From a bacterium SCSIO 12741 (lineage in GTDB: Bacteria; Bacteroidota; Bacteroidia; Flavobacteriales_G; Salibacteraceae), in NCBI GenBank assembly GCA_024398055.1, contig CP073749.1:2976594-3040593 (forward strand): DNA of 64,000 nucleotides, read 5' to 3'. Below are positions 1 to 8,500 of the stretch, one piece after another. The stretch's first letter is position 1, and each line of letters opens with the position of its first letter. The notes beneath the pieces were generated by a model. The model did no database searches. It was given only the letters and a program-made list of their open reading frames with translations, and was not told where the DNA came from. Both the position numbers and the translations under genes were made by a program.

Positions 1-279
1 CTGTTCTACCAAACCGATGTCCCAAGGTGATTCTTCAAAATTGATTCGAGCCTGATCGGCGGCTTCCTTCTGGTATTCAAGAGCAACAACTTGGGCTTTA
101 GGAGCTCGTTGTTTAAGCATAAGGGCGATTAGTCCTGTACCCGTTCCAATATCCAGAATTCGATGCTCATTTTGCACTGCTGCCCAAGCCCCGAGCAAAG
201 CACCATCTGTTCCTACTTTAAAGGGAGCTTGGTCTTGATGGATGGAAAATTGTTTGAACCGAAAAGGCCGGGTAGCCAT
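1..279 (-). CDS. trmN6: tRNA1(Val) adenine-N6-methyltransferase, N-terminal part (cut by window edge)
   Basis: Reverse-strand translation from the ATG at 279-277 gives 93 residues that stay open to the window edge. The start MATRPFRFKQF is followed by VGTDGALLGAW and the SAM-binding motif I LDIGTGTGLIAL around residues 42-53, the pattern of the YfiC/TrmN6 family of Rossmann-fold methyltransferases, which methylate N6 of A37 in tRNA1(Val). The catalytic NPPY motif would lie beyond the edge and cannot be checked. The start codon overlaps the rimM stop by one base (TAATG), so it is probably translated by termination-reinitiation as the last visible gene of an rpsP-rimM-trmN6 operon. Another small class I methyltransferase is the main alternative. 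Confidence 0.8.
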   Translation of the reverse strand, partial: MATRPFRFKQFSIHQDQAPFKVGTDGALLGAWAAVQNEHRILDIGTGTGLIALMLKQRAPKAQVVALEYQKEAADQARINFEESPWDIGLVEQ

Positions 280-809
280 TAATCGATGTACATTTCGATG
301 AGTCCTTCCGGAGTAGTTACAGTCAGCTCCTTGGTTTCACGGTTCAATTTCACCACCGTGTCATCTAACATTGGAATAAGGATTTCTCCTTTTTCATGAT
401 CCACTACCAATAGGTCTTGAGCCGTAGATTCCTGAACCTTGCGCAGAACGCCCAGTTTTCCGTGTTTTTCATCAATGATCTGAAATCCCGGAATTTCATG
501 GTAATAGAAATGATTGCCCGTTAGTTTGGGAAGAATGTCTAACGGGAGGTAGAGGGATTTTCCAACGAGTTCTCGAGCGTCGTCGGGAGTTTCAATGCCT
601 TCGAATTGAATGACAACTTTATTGTTGTGCCCAGGTCGAAGGTCTTCAATAAAAAATGGAACCAGTTGTTTGTTGATTTCAACAAACACTGATTCCATTT
701 CAATGTATTCATGAGGATTGGTAACGTCCAGGAAAACATAGAATTCTCCTTTCAGTCCCTTGGGCTTGACGACATAACCAAGGTAGTAACAATCGTCAAT
801 CTGCGTCAT
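279..809 (-). CDS. rimM: Ribosome maturation factor RimM
   Basis: The 176-residue protein begins with GYVVKPKGLKGEFYV, the hallmark of the RimM N-terminal beta-barrel, and has a C-terminal PRC-barrel-like half (roughly residues 95-176, with LGVLRKVQES and EILIPMLDD). RimM binds ribosomal protein S19 and assists late maturation of the 30S head. Its length matches the family. It lies 20 bases after rpsP on the same strand, the classical rpsP-rimM order, and its stop overlaps the next start by one base. In many bacteria trmD follows; here a trmN6-like gene does. Confidence 0.95.
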   Translation of the reverse strand: MTQIDDCYYLGYVVKPKGLKGEFYVFLDVTNPHEYIEMESVFVEINKQLVPFFIEDLRPGHNNKVVIQFEGIETPDDARELVGKSLYLPLDILPKLTGNHFYYHEIPGFQIIDEKHGKLGVLRKVQESTAQDLLVVDHEKGEILIPMLDDTVVKLNRETKELTVTTPEGLIEMYID

Positions 810-829
810 GTAGCAGTAATCCTAATGGA

Positions 830-1459
830 TTAGTCCTCTTTTTTCTCTTCTTCAGCAGGAGCCTCAGCAGCAGGAGCTTCCTCAGCAGCTTCAGCGGCAG
901 GAGCTTCTTCTGTAGCTTCAGCAGCAGGAGCCTCTTCAGTGGCCTCAGCAGCAGGAGCTTCCTCAGCAGCAGCTTCTTCGCTTACTTCTTCCTCTACAAC
1001 AGGGGCTTCAGCAGCAGCCAATTCAGCTAAACGAGCTTCTGTGAATTCACGCTCAACTTTCAATTGGGCTTCAGCTTGAGCTACTTTCTCTTGGGTCACT
1101 TTGTCTGCCTTAGCAGCAATCTTGCCTTCTTTCTCGGCCAACCACTTGTCGAATTTAGCATCTGCTTGCTCTTGAGTATGAGCACCTTTTGTAACTCCTT
1201 TGTCCAGGTGATTTTTCATCATTACACCTTTGTAAGACAAAATAGCACGAGCAGTGTCTGTAGGCTGAGCACCAACCTTTACCCAGTGCAATGCACGGTC
1301 AAATTCCATCTCGATGGTAGCAGGATTTGTATTGGGGTTATAAGAACCAATACGCTCAATAAAACGACCATCTCTCTTTGCACGGCTGTCAGCTACTACG
1401 ATGTGGTAGTAAGGACGTCTTTTCTTTCCGTGTCTTTGTAATCTAATTTTTGTTGCCAT
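830..1459 (-). CDS. rpsP: 30S ribosomal protein S16 with long acidic C-terminal tail
   Basis: Residues 1-80 are a canonical S16 (KIRLQRHGKKRRPYYHIVVADSR, IGSYNPNT, a conserved WVKVGAQPTDTA). The family is usually 80-90 residues, but here the protein is 209. The extension runs through a charged helical stretch (about residues 95-150) into a Glu/Ala/Pro-rich tail with four 9-residue repeats of the type EEAPAAEAT. Extended S16 proteins are known in Bacteroidota; the tail is probably disordered and solvent exposed. It is the first gene of the rpsP-rimM operon. A hairpin lies between the probable promoter and the start. Confidence 0.96.
   Translation of the reverse strand: MATKIRLQRHGKKRRPYYHIVVADSRAKRDGRFIERIGSYNPNTNPATIEMEFDRALHWVKVGAQPTDTARAILSYKGVMMKNHLDKGVTKGAHTQEQADAKFDKWLAEKEGKIAAKADKVTQEKVAQAEAQLKVEREFTEARLAELAAAEAPVVEEEVSEEAAAEEAPAAEATEEAPAAEATEEAPAAEAAEEAPAAEAPAEEEKKED
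857..964 (-). repeat. Four in-frame 27-nt tandem repeats in the rpsP tail
   Basis: Four consecutive 27-base units encode EEAPAAEAT, EEAPAAEAT, EEAPAAEAA and EEAPAAEAP. They differ mostly at third positions. Such an array could change length by slippage without leaving frame. Confidence 0.85.
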
Positions 1460-1473
1460 TATCTATTATTGAT

Positions 1474-1513
1474 GCGGTACGAAACCGCCGTTAATAATTG
1501 GGCGGCAAATATC
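1474..1513 (-). promoter_or_regulatory. Probable rpsP promoter and leader hairpin
   Basis: On the minus strand, GATATTTG (1513-1506) is one mismatch from the Bacteroidota -7 box TAnnTTTG. Downstream, GCGGT and ACCGC (+ strand 1474-1478 and 1484-1488) form a 5-bp hairpin with a 5-nt loop, 14 bases ahead of the start codon. The shared ACCGCC strand could alternatively pair with GGCGG at 1501-1505, giving two mutually exclusive stems if transcription starts early enough. Leader motifs autoregulating S16 have been proposed in Flavobacteria; assignment to one of them is an inference. Confidence 0.4.
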
Positions 1514-1562
1514 GGATTATTTTCTTTATGATTGAATAACACTTCCATCCTTTTTTATGGGT

Positions 1563-1570
1563 TAACTTTG
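1563..1570 (+). promoter_or_regulatory. -7 box of the DCC-family gene (leaderless type)
   Basis: TAACTTTG matches TAnnTTTG exactly and ends 4 bases before the GTG start at 1575. Transcription would begin about at the start codon. No convincing -33 TTTG is seen at 19-21 bases upstream. Confidence 0.55.
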
Positions 1571-1574
1571 TTTC

Positions 1575-1985
1575 GTGGAACACAAAGAACTCCCTGATAA
1601 TCTGATCCTTTTCGATGGATTATGTCACCTCTGTAGCGGGGCGGTTCAGTTTGTTTTGGAAAGGGATAAACACAATCGCTTTCATTTTGCTCCTCTTCAG
1701 GGCGAAATTGGTCAGCGAATCTTAACCGAACAGGGCAAAAATACCACGGATTTCGATTCCTTCGTTTTGGTTCAAAATGGTCGTTTTTATGAACGCTCTA
1801 CTGCGGCATTAAAGGTGGCTCAAGCCATGCCTGGATTATGGCCTATGTTAGGTGTTTTTCTGATGGTTCCCAGGGTTATTCGGGATGCCGTTTACAATAC
1901 CGTGGCTCGAAATCGCTACCGGTGGTTTGGTAAAAAAGAGAGTTGCTGGATTCCCCGACCAGAGTGGACGGCGAAGTTCCTTTAG
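1575..1985 (+). CDS. DCC-family thiol-disulfide oxidoreductase-like protein (DUF393)
   Basis: The 136-residue protein opens with LILFDGLCHLCSGAV, the D-x-C-x-x-C signature of the DCC/DUF393 (YuxK-like) family; the cysteines are C17 and C20. The family has a thioredoxin-like fold and is presumed to act in thiol-disulfide chemistry, but its substrates are unknown. No signal peptide is visible. The GTG start at 1575 is preferred because no other start precedes the conserved motif and a perfect -7 box sits 4 bases upstream. Its end overlaps the convergent protease gene by 4 bases. Confidence 0.85.
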   Translation: MEHKELPDNLILFDGLCHLCSGAVQFVLERDKHNRFHFAPLQGEIGQRILTEQGKNTTDFDSFVLVQNGRFYERSTAALKVAQAMPGLWPMLGVFLMVPRVIRDAVYNTVARNRYRWFGKKESCWIPRPEWTAKFL

Positions 1986-2839
1986 TTGGAAGCCAATTCA
2001 CTTAGCTTGCCCGCTTTGAGTTTAAGACCCAGATTGGTTTCAGCCCAAATATTGCCTCGTTTATCTACTCCGTAAGATTCATCTTGCATCGTAATCATCC
2101 ACAGGTATCCTTTGGCCTCACTGGCTTCTTTTTTTCCTACCACGAGTGGACTTCCTAAACTACTGAACCAAATGAGTTGATCTTCTTTATTGAGGTAATA
2201 CACATTTTCATCGCCTTTGAATTGAAAACGATAGATGATTTTGTGTTGAGTCAGGTAATCGGTTCGGGCTTGGTGCCGTTCGTTCATTTTTAGTTTACGA
2301 AGTCCAGCCGACTGCATCCAACCTTCGGTTAAGGCCTGAATTCGAGATTCGATCATGGGATGAAGAATGGTATCCGCCACACCATCAATTTGCCGGAGAT
2401 TTCTCAGGGCAGATTGTGCCTCTTCCAAAGTGGCGCCCATCAAATGGAGAATGTAGCCACTAAAATGGTCTGCCTCCAACTCATATCCCGGATTGGTTTT
2501 TCCGGGTTTCACGGTATGTCCTGCAAGGTGGTGACCAATTTCATGGGCCAACACACTGTAGGCCGACCAGTCGGTTTGAGCTTGATTACGCAACCGCAGA
2601 ATAAAATTGGGGTTGTAGCCAATGTAGCGCTTGGAACCCTTGGTGTAGGCTACAACGTTAGGCACATCCTTTTGAACAATGGAAAAATTCTGAGGAAGTC
2701 CGATGTGGTATAGCACCATGGCGGCTGCTTCTTTTGCCAATTGATCGGCCTCATATTCGTTGGCAGAAAGGTTTTGATTTTGGGCAATACAGTTTAGGAA
2801 GGAAAAGGAAAAAAGGACAATCCAAGCTAGGTTTTTCAT
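1982..2839 (-). CDS. Exported M48-like zinc metalloprotease
   Basis: The 285-residue protein has an N-terminal hydrophobic signal peptide (about residues 1-19). H99-E100-I-G-H103 is a zincin HExxH motif, and YELEADHF supplies E122 as the probable third zinc ligand, the pattern of M48 peptidases. The C-terminal 100 residues look like a small beta-domain without a recognisable family. It is too short for the membrane-embedded HtpX/Ste24 type, so a periplasmic or surface BepA-like role is more likely. Its start overlaps the stop of the upstream ABC gene by 4 bases (ATGA), indicating translational coupling in the truA-ABC-protease operon. Substrate unknown. Confidence 0.75.
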   Translation of the reverse strand: MKNLAWIVLFSFSFLNCIAQNQNLSANEYEADQLAKEAAAMVLYHIGLPQNFSIVQKDVPNVVAYTKGSKRYIGYNPNFILRLRNQAQTDWSAYSVLAHEIGHHLAGHTVKPGKTNPGYELEADHFSGYILHLMGATLEEAQSALRNLRQIDGVADTILHPMIESRIQALTEGWMQSAGLRKLKMNERHQARTDYLTQHKIIYRFQFKGDENVYYLNKEDQLIWFSSLGSPLVVGKKEASEAKGYLWMITMQDESYGVDKRGNIWAETNLGLKLKAGKLSELASN

Positions 2840-4596
2840 TCCTGCATTTCTTCTTTAAACTGCACCTCGTACAGATTTTTATATAATCCGTTTTGATCGA
2901 GCAACTCCTGGTGATTTCCAGACTCCACCATGCGTCCTTGATCCATGACAAAAATAGTGTCTGCATTTTGAATAGTCGCCAGTCTGTGGGCAATGATTAT
3001 GGAAGTTCGATCACGGGTCAATTCTTCGGTCGCTTTCTGAATCATTTCTTCGGATTCAGTGTCGATGGAAGAAGTGGCTTCGTCCAAAATCAGAATGTCT
3101 GGATTGTAGACGTAGGCCCGGATAAAGGCCAACAGCTGACGTTGCCCAACGGAAAGAGTTGCACCTCGCTCGCCAGGATTGAAGGAATAACCTCCTGGCA
3201 GATTCATGATAAATTGATCTGCGCCAACTTTGCGTGCAGCCTCTCGAACTTCCTCCAGGCTTATATCAGGGTTGCCCAGAGTGATGTTGTTGAGAATGGA
3301 GTCGCTAAATAAAAATACATCTTGAAGCACCACGCCCACACGACTTCTTAGGAATTCAAGACTGTAGGATCGAATGTCCTTTCCGTCTAAAAGGATTTGA
3401 CCTTTCTGGAATTCATAGGTCCGGCACAAGAGATTAATCACAGAGGTTTTTCCAGCTCCGGTGGCTCCCACAAAGGCTACAGTCTGTCCGGCCTTTACCG
3501 AAAAGTTCAAATCCCGGAGGATGTAATTCTCTTCTTTATAAGCCAACCAAACTCCTTCAACATCAATGTTGCCTCTCAGTTCGTCTGCCGTGAACTCGCC
3601 CTTGTCCTCAATCACCGAATCGGTATCGATTACCTTAAAGACCCGATCAGAACTTACAATGCCCATTTGAAGAGTATTGAAACGATCTGCCAATTGGCGA
3701 ATAGGGCGGAAGAGCATATTGATGTAGAGAATGAAGGCTACCAAATTTCCAAACGACACTTGGTGTTCGATCACCCCTTTTGATCCAAACCAAACCAGCA
3801 AGGCCATAGAGGTGGCGCTCAAAAGCTCTACTGCCGGAAAGAAAATGGCGTTGGCCCAAACTGTGCGAATGTGGGCATTCCGGTGTTCTCGGTTAATGGC
3901 CTTAAATTTTTCCATTTCCCGTACTTCCCGACTAAATATCTGCACCACATTCATTCCGGTAATGTGTTCCTGCACAAAGGCATTGAGTCGGGCTACCTGG
4001 GTTCGAACATCTGTAAAAGCTGACTTAATCGCCTTGTTAAACATTCGCGTAACCAGAATCAGGAGTGGGATGGAGGCTAAACTCAAAAGGGCCAGAAACC
4101 AGTCGGTGTAGAACATCACAAAAATCACCGCAATCAGTTTTAAGAGATCGCCAATGATGATGAGAATCCCATTGGAAAATACGTCGGCAATGGTTTCGAT
4201 ATCGGAAATTACCCGGGTAACCAGAGTTCCGATGGCGTTGTTGTCAAAATACTTGAGCTTAAAGGCAGAAATCTTTTGGTAAACCTGCATCCGAAGATCC
4301 TTAATCACGGACTGCCCGACCCAGTTGGCCAGGTAGGTTTGAAAAAATTGGAGCAGCGTTTCTAAAAGCAGCAACCCAATCATCACCATAGTCATGATCA
4401 GCAATTGATCAGGATTAGGGTCAATAATGGTATTGTCCAGCGTATATTGAATAAGCACGGGACGGACCGGACCCAAAAGGGCTAACACAAGAACGAGGGT
4501 TCCTGTAATGGTAAATAGCGAACGGTAAGGGCGTACGTATTTCAACGTCCGTGAAAGGATCCCAAAATCAAATATTTTACCACTTACTTTACTCAT
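2836..4596 (-). CDS. ABC exporter, fused transmembrane and ATPase domains (MsbA-like)
   Basis: The 586-residue half-transporter has about six membrane segments in residues 20-310 and a nucleotide-binding domain in the rest. I see Walker A GATGAGKTS (about 376-384), Q-loop VLQDVFLF, signature LSVGQRQ (about 479-485), Walker B ILILDEATSS (about 501-510) and the H-loop AHRLATI. This is the homodimeric type IV exporter fold of MsbA and multidrug exporters. Lipid A core or drug export are the usual roles, but the sequence does not say which. It lies 18 bases after truA. Confidence 0.92.
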   Translation of the reverse strand: MSKVSGKIFDFGILSRTLKYVRPYRSLFTITGTLVLVLALLGPVRPVLIQYTLDNTIIDPNPDQLLIMTMVMIGLLLLETLLQFFQTYLANWVGQSVIKDLRMQVYQKISAFKLKYFDNNAIGTLVTRVISDIETIADVFSNGILIIIGDLLKLIAVIFVMFYTDWFLALLSLASIPLLILVTRMFNKAIKSAFTDVRTQVARLNAFVQEHITGMNVVQIFSREVREMEKFKAINREHRNAHIRTVWANAIFFPAVELLSATSMALLVWFGSKGVIEHQVSFGNLVAFILYINMLFRPIRQLADRFNTLQMGIVSSDRVFKVIDTDSVIEDKGEFTADELRGNIDVEGVWLAYKEENYILRDLNFSVKAGQTVAFVGATGAGKTSVINLLCRTYEFQKGQILLDGKDIRSYSLEFLRSRVGVVLQDVFLFSDSILNNITLGNPDISLEEVREAARKVGADQFIMNLPGGYSFNPGERGATLSVGQRQLLAFIRAYVYNPDILILDEATSSIDTESEEMIQKATEELTRDRTSIIIAHRLATIQNADTIFVMDQGRMVESGNHQELLDQNGLYKNLYEVQFKEEMQE

Positions 4597-4614
4597 GTCA
4601 ATCCCTGCTTGAGG

Positions 4615-5397
4615 CTATTCGCCTTCATTCAATTCTCGCTCCCAAATCCATTCCGGATAGCCAATGTCCCATAAAAACAACCCTTGGGCTGGTGCAGAAG
4701 TTCCCGCTTCCGATCGATTTCCCGATTTTATGATGTTTCTAAAATCTTCTTCGCTCAATTTTCCTTCGCCTGCTTCCACCAAGGTACCAACCACTGCTCG
4801 TACCATGTTGCGAAGAAAACGATTGGCCCGAATTTCGAAATAAATTCCAGTTTGATCCTCATCCCAATACCAGGCTGCACTGTGTACCAGACACCGCGTG
4901 TGAGTCACATCTGATCCCGTTTTGGCAAAGGCCGCAAAATCCTCTGTTTCAATGAGAATTTCGCACATTCGGTTCATAAACCCAAGGTCTAATCGCTTGC
5001 CGTAAAGATGCCAGGAATGTTCCCTACGAAAAGGGTTTTTTTGGTAATGGATAAAGTATCGATACGTTCGATGCTCGGCATTGAAGCGGGCATGTGCCGA
5101 TTCTGCCACCGGATCAATTCGCATGATTCCAATGCCAGGAGGAAGCAAACGATTCAATTTGAAAACCAGTTTTTCGGTGTCGATAGAGTTAGGGCTGTTG
5201 AAATGAGCAAAATACTGCTTGGCATGAACTCCTGTATCCGTACGCCCACATCCGGTAACCGGTGCAGGGTGGCGTAGCAGTAAGCCCAAAGCCTTTTCCA
5301 ATTCCTCTTGAACGGTGGCTGCATTAGGCTGAATTTGCCATCCATGAAAGGGGCTGCCGTCGTAGGCTAATTCAACAAAATATCTCTGATCGGGCAT
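4615..5397 (-). CDS. truA: tRNA pseudouridine(38-40) synthase TruA
   Basis: The protein (260 residues from the chosen start) carries the TruA signature YDGSPFHGWQ and the catalytic motif GCGRTDTGVHA, with the nucleophilic aspartate at D54, plus FLRNMVRAVVGTLVEAG near residue 205. It isomerises uridines 38-40 in the tRNA anticodon arm. The ATG at 5397 is chosen because a longer TTG start at 5409 would fall inside the -7 box and lies before the conserved domain. It is the first gene of an operon with the ABC exporter and the metalloprotease. Confidence 0.95.
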   Translation of the reverse strand: MPDQRYFVELAYDGSPFHGWQIQPNAATVQEELEKALGLLLRHPAPVTGCGRTDTGVHAKQYFAHFNSPNSIDTEKLVFKLNRLLPPGIGIMRIDPVAESAHARFNAEHRTYRYFIHYQKNPFRREHSWHLYGKRLDLGFMNRMCEILIETEDFAAFAKTGSDVTHTRCLVHSAAWYWDEDQTGIYFEIRANRFLRNMVRAVVGTLVEAGEGKLSEEDFRNIIKSGNRSEAGTSAPAQGLFLWDIGYPEWIWERELNEGE

Positions 5398-5406
5398 AGA
5401 ATTCGG

Positions 5407-5414
5407 CAAAATTA
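5407..5414 (-). promoter_or_regulatory. -7 box of the truA operon
   Basis: On the minus strand TAATTTTG is a perfect TAnnTTTG match and ends 9 bases before the ATG at 5397. It also argues against the longer TTG start. Confidence 0.6.
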
Positions 5415-5460
5415 GTTCTTCGCGCTATTCCACGGCCATGAGAATTAAGCCAAATGGTTA

Positions 5461-5511
5461 ATTTGAGTAAATGAGGATAAGAAATATTTTTAGCTCATTT
5501 GAGCTAAATGA
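5461..5511. repeat. Direct and inverted repeat upstream of the Asp-rich giant gene
   Basis: ATTTGAGTAAATGA (5461-5474) and ATTTGAGCTAAATGA (5497-5511) are near-identical direct repeats 36 bases apart. The second overlaps a perfect inverted repeat TAGCTCATTTGAGCTA (5491-5506). It lies between divergent truA and the 5585 gene, 74 bases before the latter, where a repressor or activator could bind. Confidence 0.45.
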
Positions 5512-5584
5512 CAACCTTTTTATATATTGTTTCGTAAAACTGACCTTACAGTTTTGAGAGAGACAAACAACTAATTGGCTTTAA

Positions 5585-8500
5585 ATGAAATACTTTTATG
5601 GGAGTTTATTGCTCCTTGCTATCTTTTTTATGCCCTCAAGCGTATTAAGTCAAACTTACTATGCACGCGGTGATGGAGATTGGGATGAAACCGATAAATG
5701 GTCCACTTCCGGGGTAGGTGGATCTTCTTGTTCTTGTACCCCAACAGTAGGATCAACCGTTATTATTGATGGCTATGATATAGACATTGATGCGGGTACA
5801 GGCAATGTGTCCGTTGCCAATATATCGTTGACCAATTCCAGAAATACCAATGCTCAATTGAAAATTGAAGGTGGGGTAACCTTATCCGTAACCAGCAATT
5901 TTCAGATGTACACGGCCAACAATCGAAACAAGCATGTCGATTTGGTTTTGGAGGACGATAACACCACCATGAACGTTACGGGTACCTTTACCATGACTCG
6001 AGCATCTGGCAATACTCAAAACCGCAATCTAACGGTGGATATGTCCAATAATTCGGATTTAACCGTAACCGGATTGTTTACCATTTACAATCAATCTTCT
6101 TCATCGAGTCAAAACAAGGAGGAAATTGAGCTTAATGATCAAGCTACTTTAACCTGCAATGGAGGAGTTTCTGTTCGACAGGATGCCGGTGGTGATTTAC
6201 TTTTTGATCTTAATAATTCTTCTTCCTGGGTAATCGATGGAGACATGGACTTCGATCTAAACGGTGGTGACCATACTGACTTCAATTTATCTGGTACCTC
6301 AAGGATTACAGTTTCACAAGACGTAGATTTTGATGTAGATGGGGGAGATGATATCGAATTTTTACTCAGCGAGGGAAGTTCTTTTCAGGTTGGCGACGAC
6401 ATCACCTTTGACATGGATGGTGGGGAAGATTTGCAGTTTTTGATGAGCAATAATTCCGGGTCCGATCATTTTTTGGTTACCGATGATTTCTTGGTAGATC
6501 ACGATGGGGGCCAGGATATTGATCTGGAATTGACCAATTCGGCTGAGATAGATGTGAATGGCGATTTTACCATCGATTGGGATGCCTCTGATGCCAATGA
6601 CAGTGATATTGATTTAAATATTTCGGACAATGCATTAGTCGATGTCGACGGGTCTTTGGATATTAATCTGAATGAAACCACAAGAGATTACTGCGACCTA
6701 CTCATCGATATGGATTATAATGGTGCCTGGTATGTTGGCGTAAACAACGGAGGACTTGCTGAATCGGCTTCGATAAGGATTGTTGATGGAGACTATTTTC
6801 ACCTCGATTTGGATCGGGACTCTAAGTTTGAAGTTTATGGTAATCTAACCTTCTCCCAAAGTGGAGATGGCGACATGGACCTTCATTTGAATGATAATGA
6901 CGATGGTAGCGCAGCTGATGGACAGCTACGCGTTGACGGAAACATGATCATCAGCAAAGATGATGGGGACGAATTACAGCTAAGAGCCAGAAACCATTCT
7001 GACATTGACATTGCCGGAGACTTGACCATAACTGTTACCGGATATGACGGCACGTTTCAGGATGCCGAAATCAATCTGGATGATGATGTTACGATGGACA
7101 TCGATGGAAATCTTTCCATTACGCATAATGTGACCAACAACAACTCGCTATACCTTGATTTGGATGATAATGCTTCTATTACAGTAGGGGTGAACGATGG
7201 TGCATTGACTAAATCGGCATCCATTTTTTTTACAGATGGATATGGGTATTATTTCGACCTGGATCGGGATGCGGCTTTTACTGTTTATGGTAACTTGACT
7301 CAAACCTTTGCAGGAGATGAGTATTGTCACATTCACTTGAATGCAAACGATGACGGAAGTACCACGGATGGACAGCTAAAAATCGACGGAAACTGGTCCG
7401 TGACTTCCACCGATGGGGATCAGTTCAATATTCGAATTCTCAATCATTCTGATATTGACGTTGGTAGAGATCTCACCTTTAATAATTCGGGCTTCGATGC
7501 CGGTATCTGGGGAGATGCGACTCTTCGGGTAGAGGATGATGCCACCCTGGATGTAGACGGAAGTATGTCATGGACCTTTAACCCAGGCCAGGAGCAAAAC
7601 GATTTGATCCTGGATTTTGATGACAACGCAGTGATTACAATTGGAAATGATAATGGAGCCTTGGCCGAATCATTGACCATCAATATGCTGGATGGCTACA
7701 CCTTCGAATTTGACCTGGACAGGGACTCACGATTAGATGTTTATGGAAACTTTGATTTCTCTTTTGCCGCAGGGACGCATGCCAATTTTGATTTGAATTC
7801 AAACAACAACGGCTCGGCCTCCGATGGCCAGTTGAGAATCGATGGGAATTGGGCATTGGTAAAATCAGATGGTTACCAATTTAGGTTGAGAGCTTATAAC
7901 CACTCTGATATCGATATTGGAGGAAACTTTACCTACACCGGTACCAATCACAAAACAGGTTGGTGGGACGATGAGTTCATTTCCCTTCGTGATGATGCTA
8001 CGATGGATGTGGACGGTCTTTTCAATTTTACCATGACGACTCTTGCCCAAGAAAATAGCCTTCGCATTGACCTGGAAGATAACACGGTTTTTTCTATTGG
8101 CTCGCAGGTTACCGATAACCATGTGATTACCCTGGTTAACGGCTATAGAATGCGGTATCGCCTGGATGATAACAGTGTGTGGAATGTGAATGGAAGCCTA
8201 CAATCTGTTTTGACCAACAGCAACCAACCGGCCGATATTGGTTTGAATCGAGGATCAGGAAGTGCTGCACGACTCAATATCACTGGCAATCTGGATATTG
8301 ATAACAATAAGAATTCCGATGAGTATTATGTGCGTCTGGATGGTTCCTCATCCGTGCTTAATGTAGATGGGAATATCGATTTATCCAGTGCGGCAACAAG
8401 CAACCGGATTGAATTGGAGTTGAACAGTAGTTCCAAAATCGAAATTGGGGGAAATTTTGTTCGAACAGGTGGATTCGGAGAACTCGATTGCAATGGAACC

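Noticed and set aside
1064-1441. Open reading frame on the plus strand opposite rpsP
   Set aside because: It is the antisense shadow of a conserved ribosomal protein gene, with no family resemblance and no promoter.
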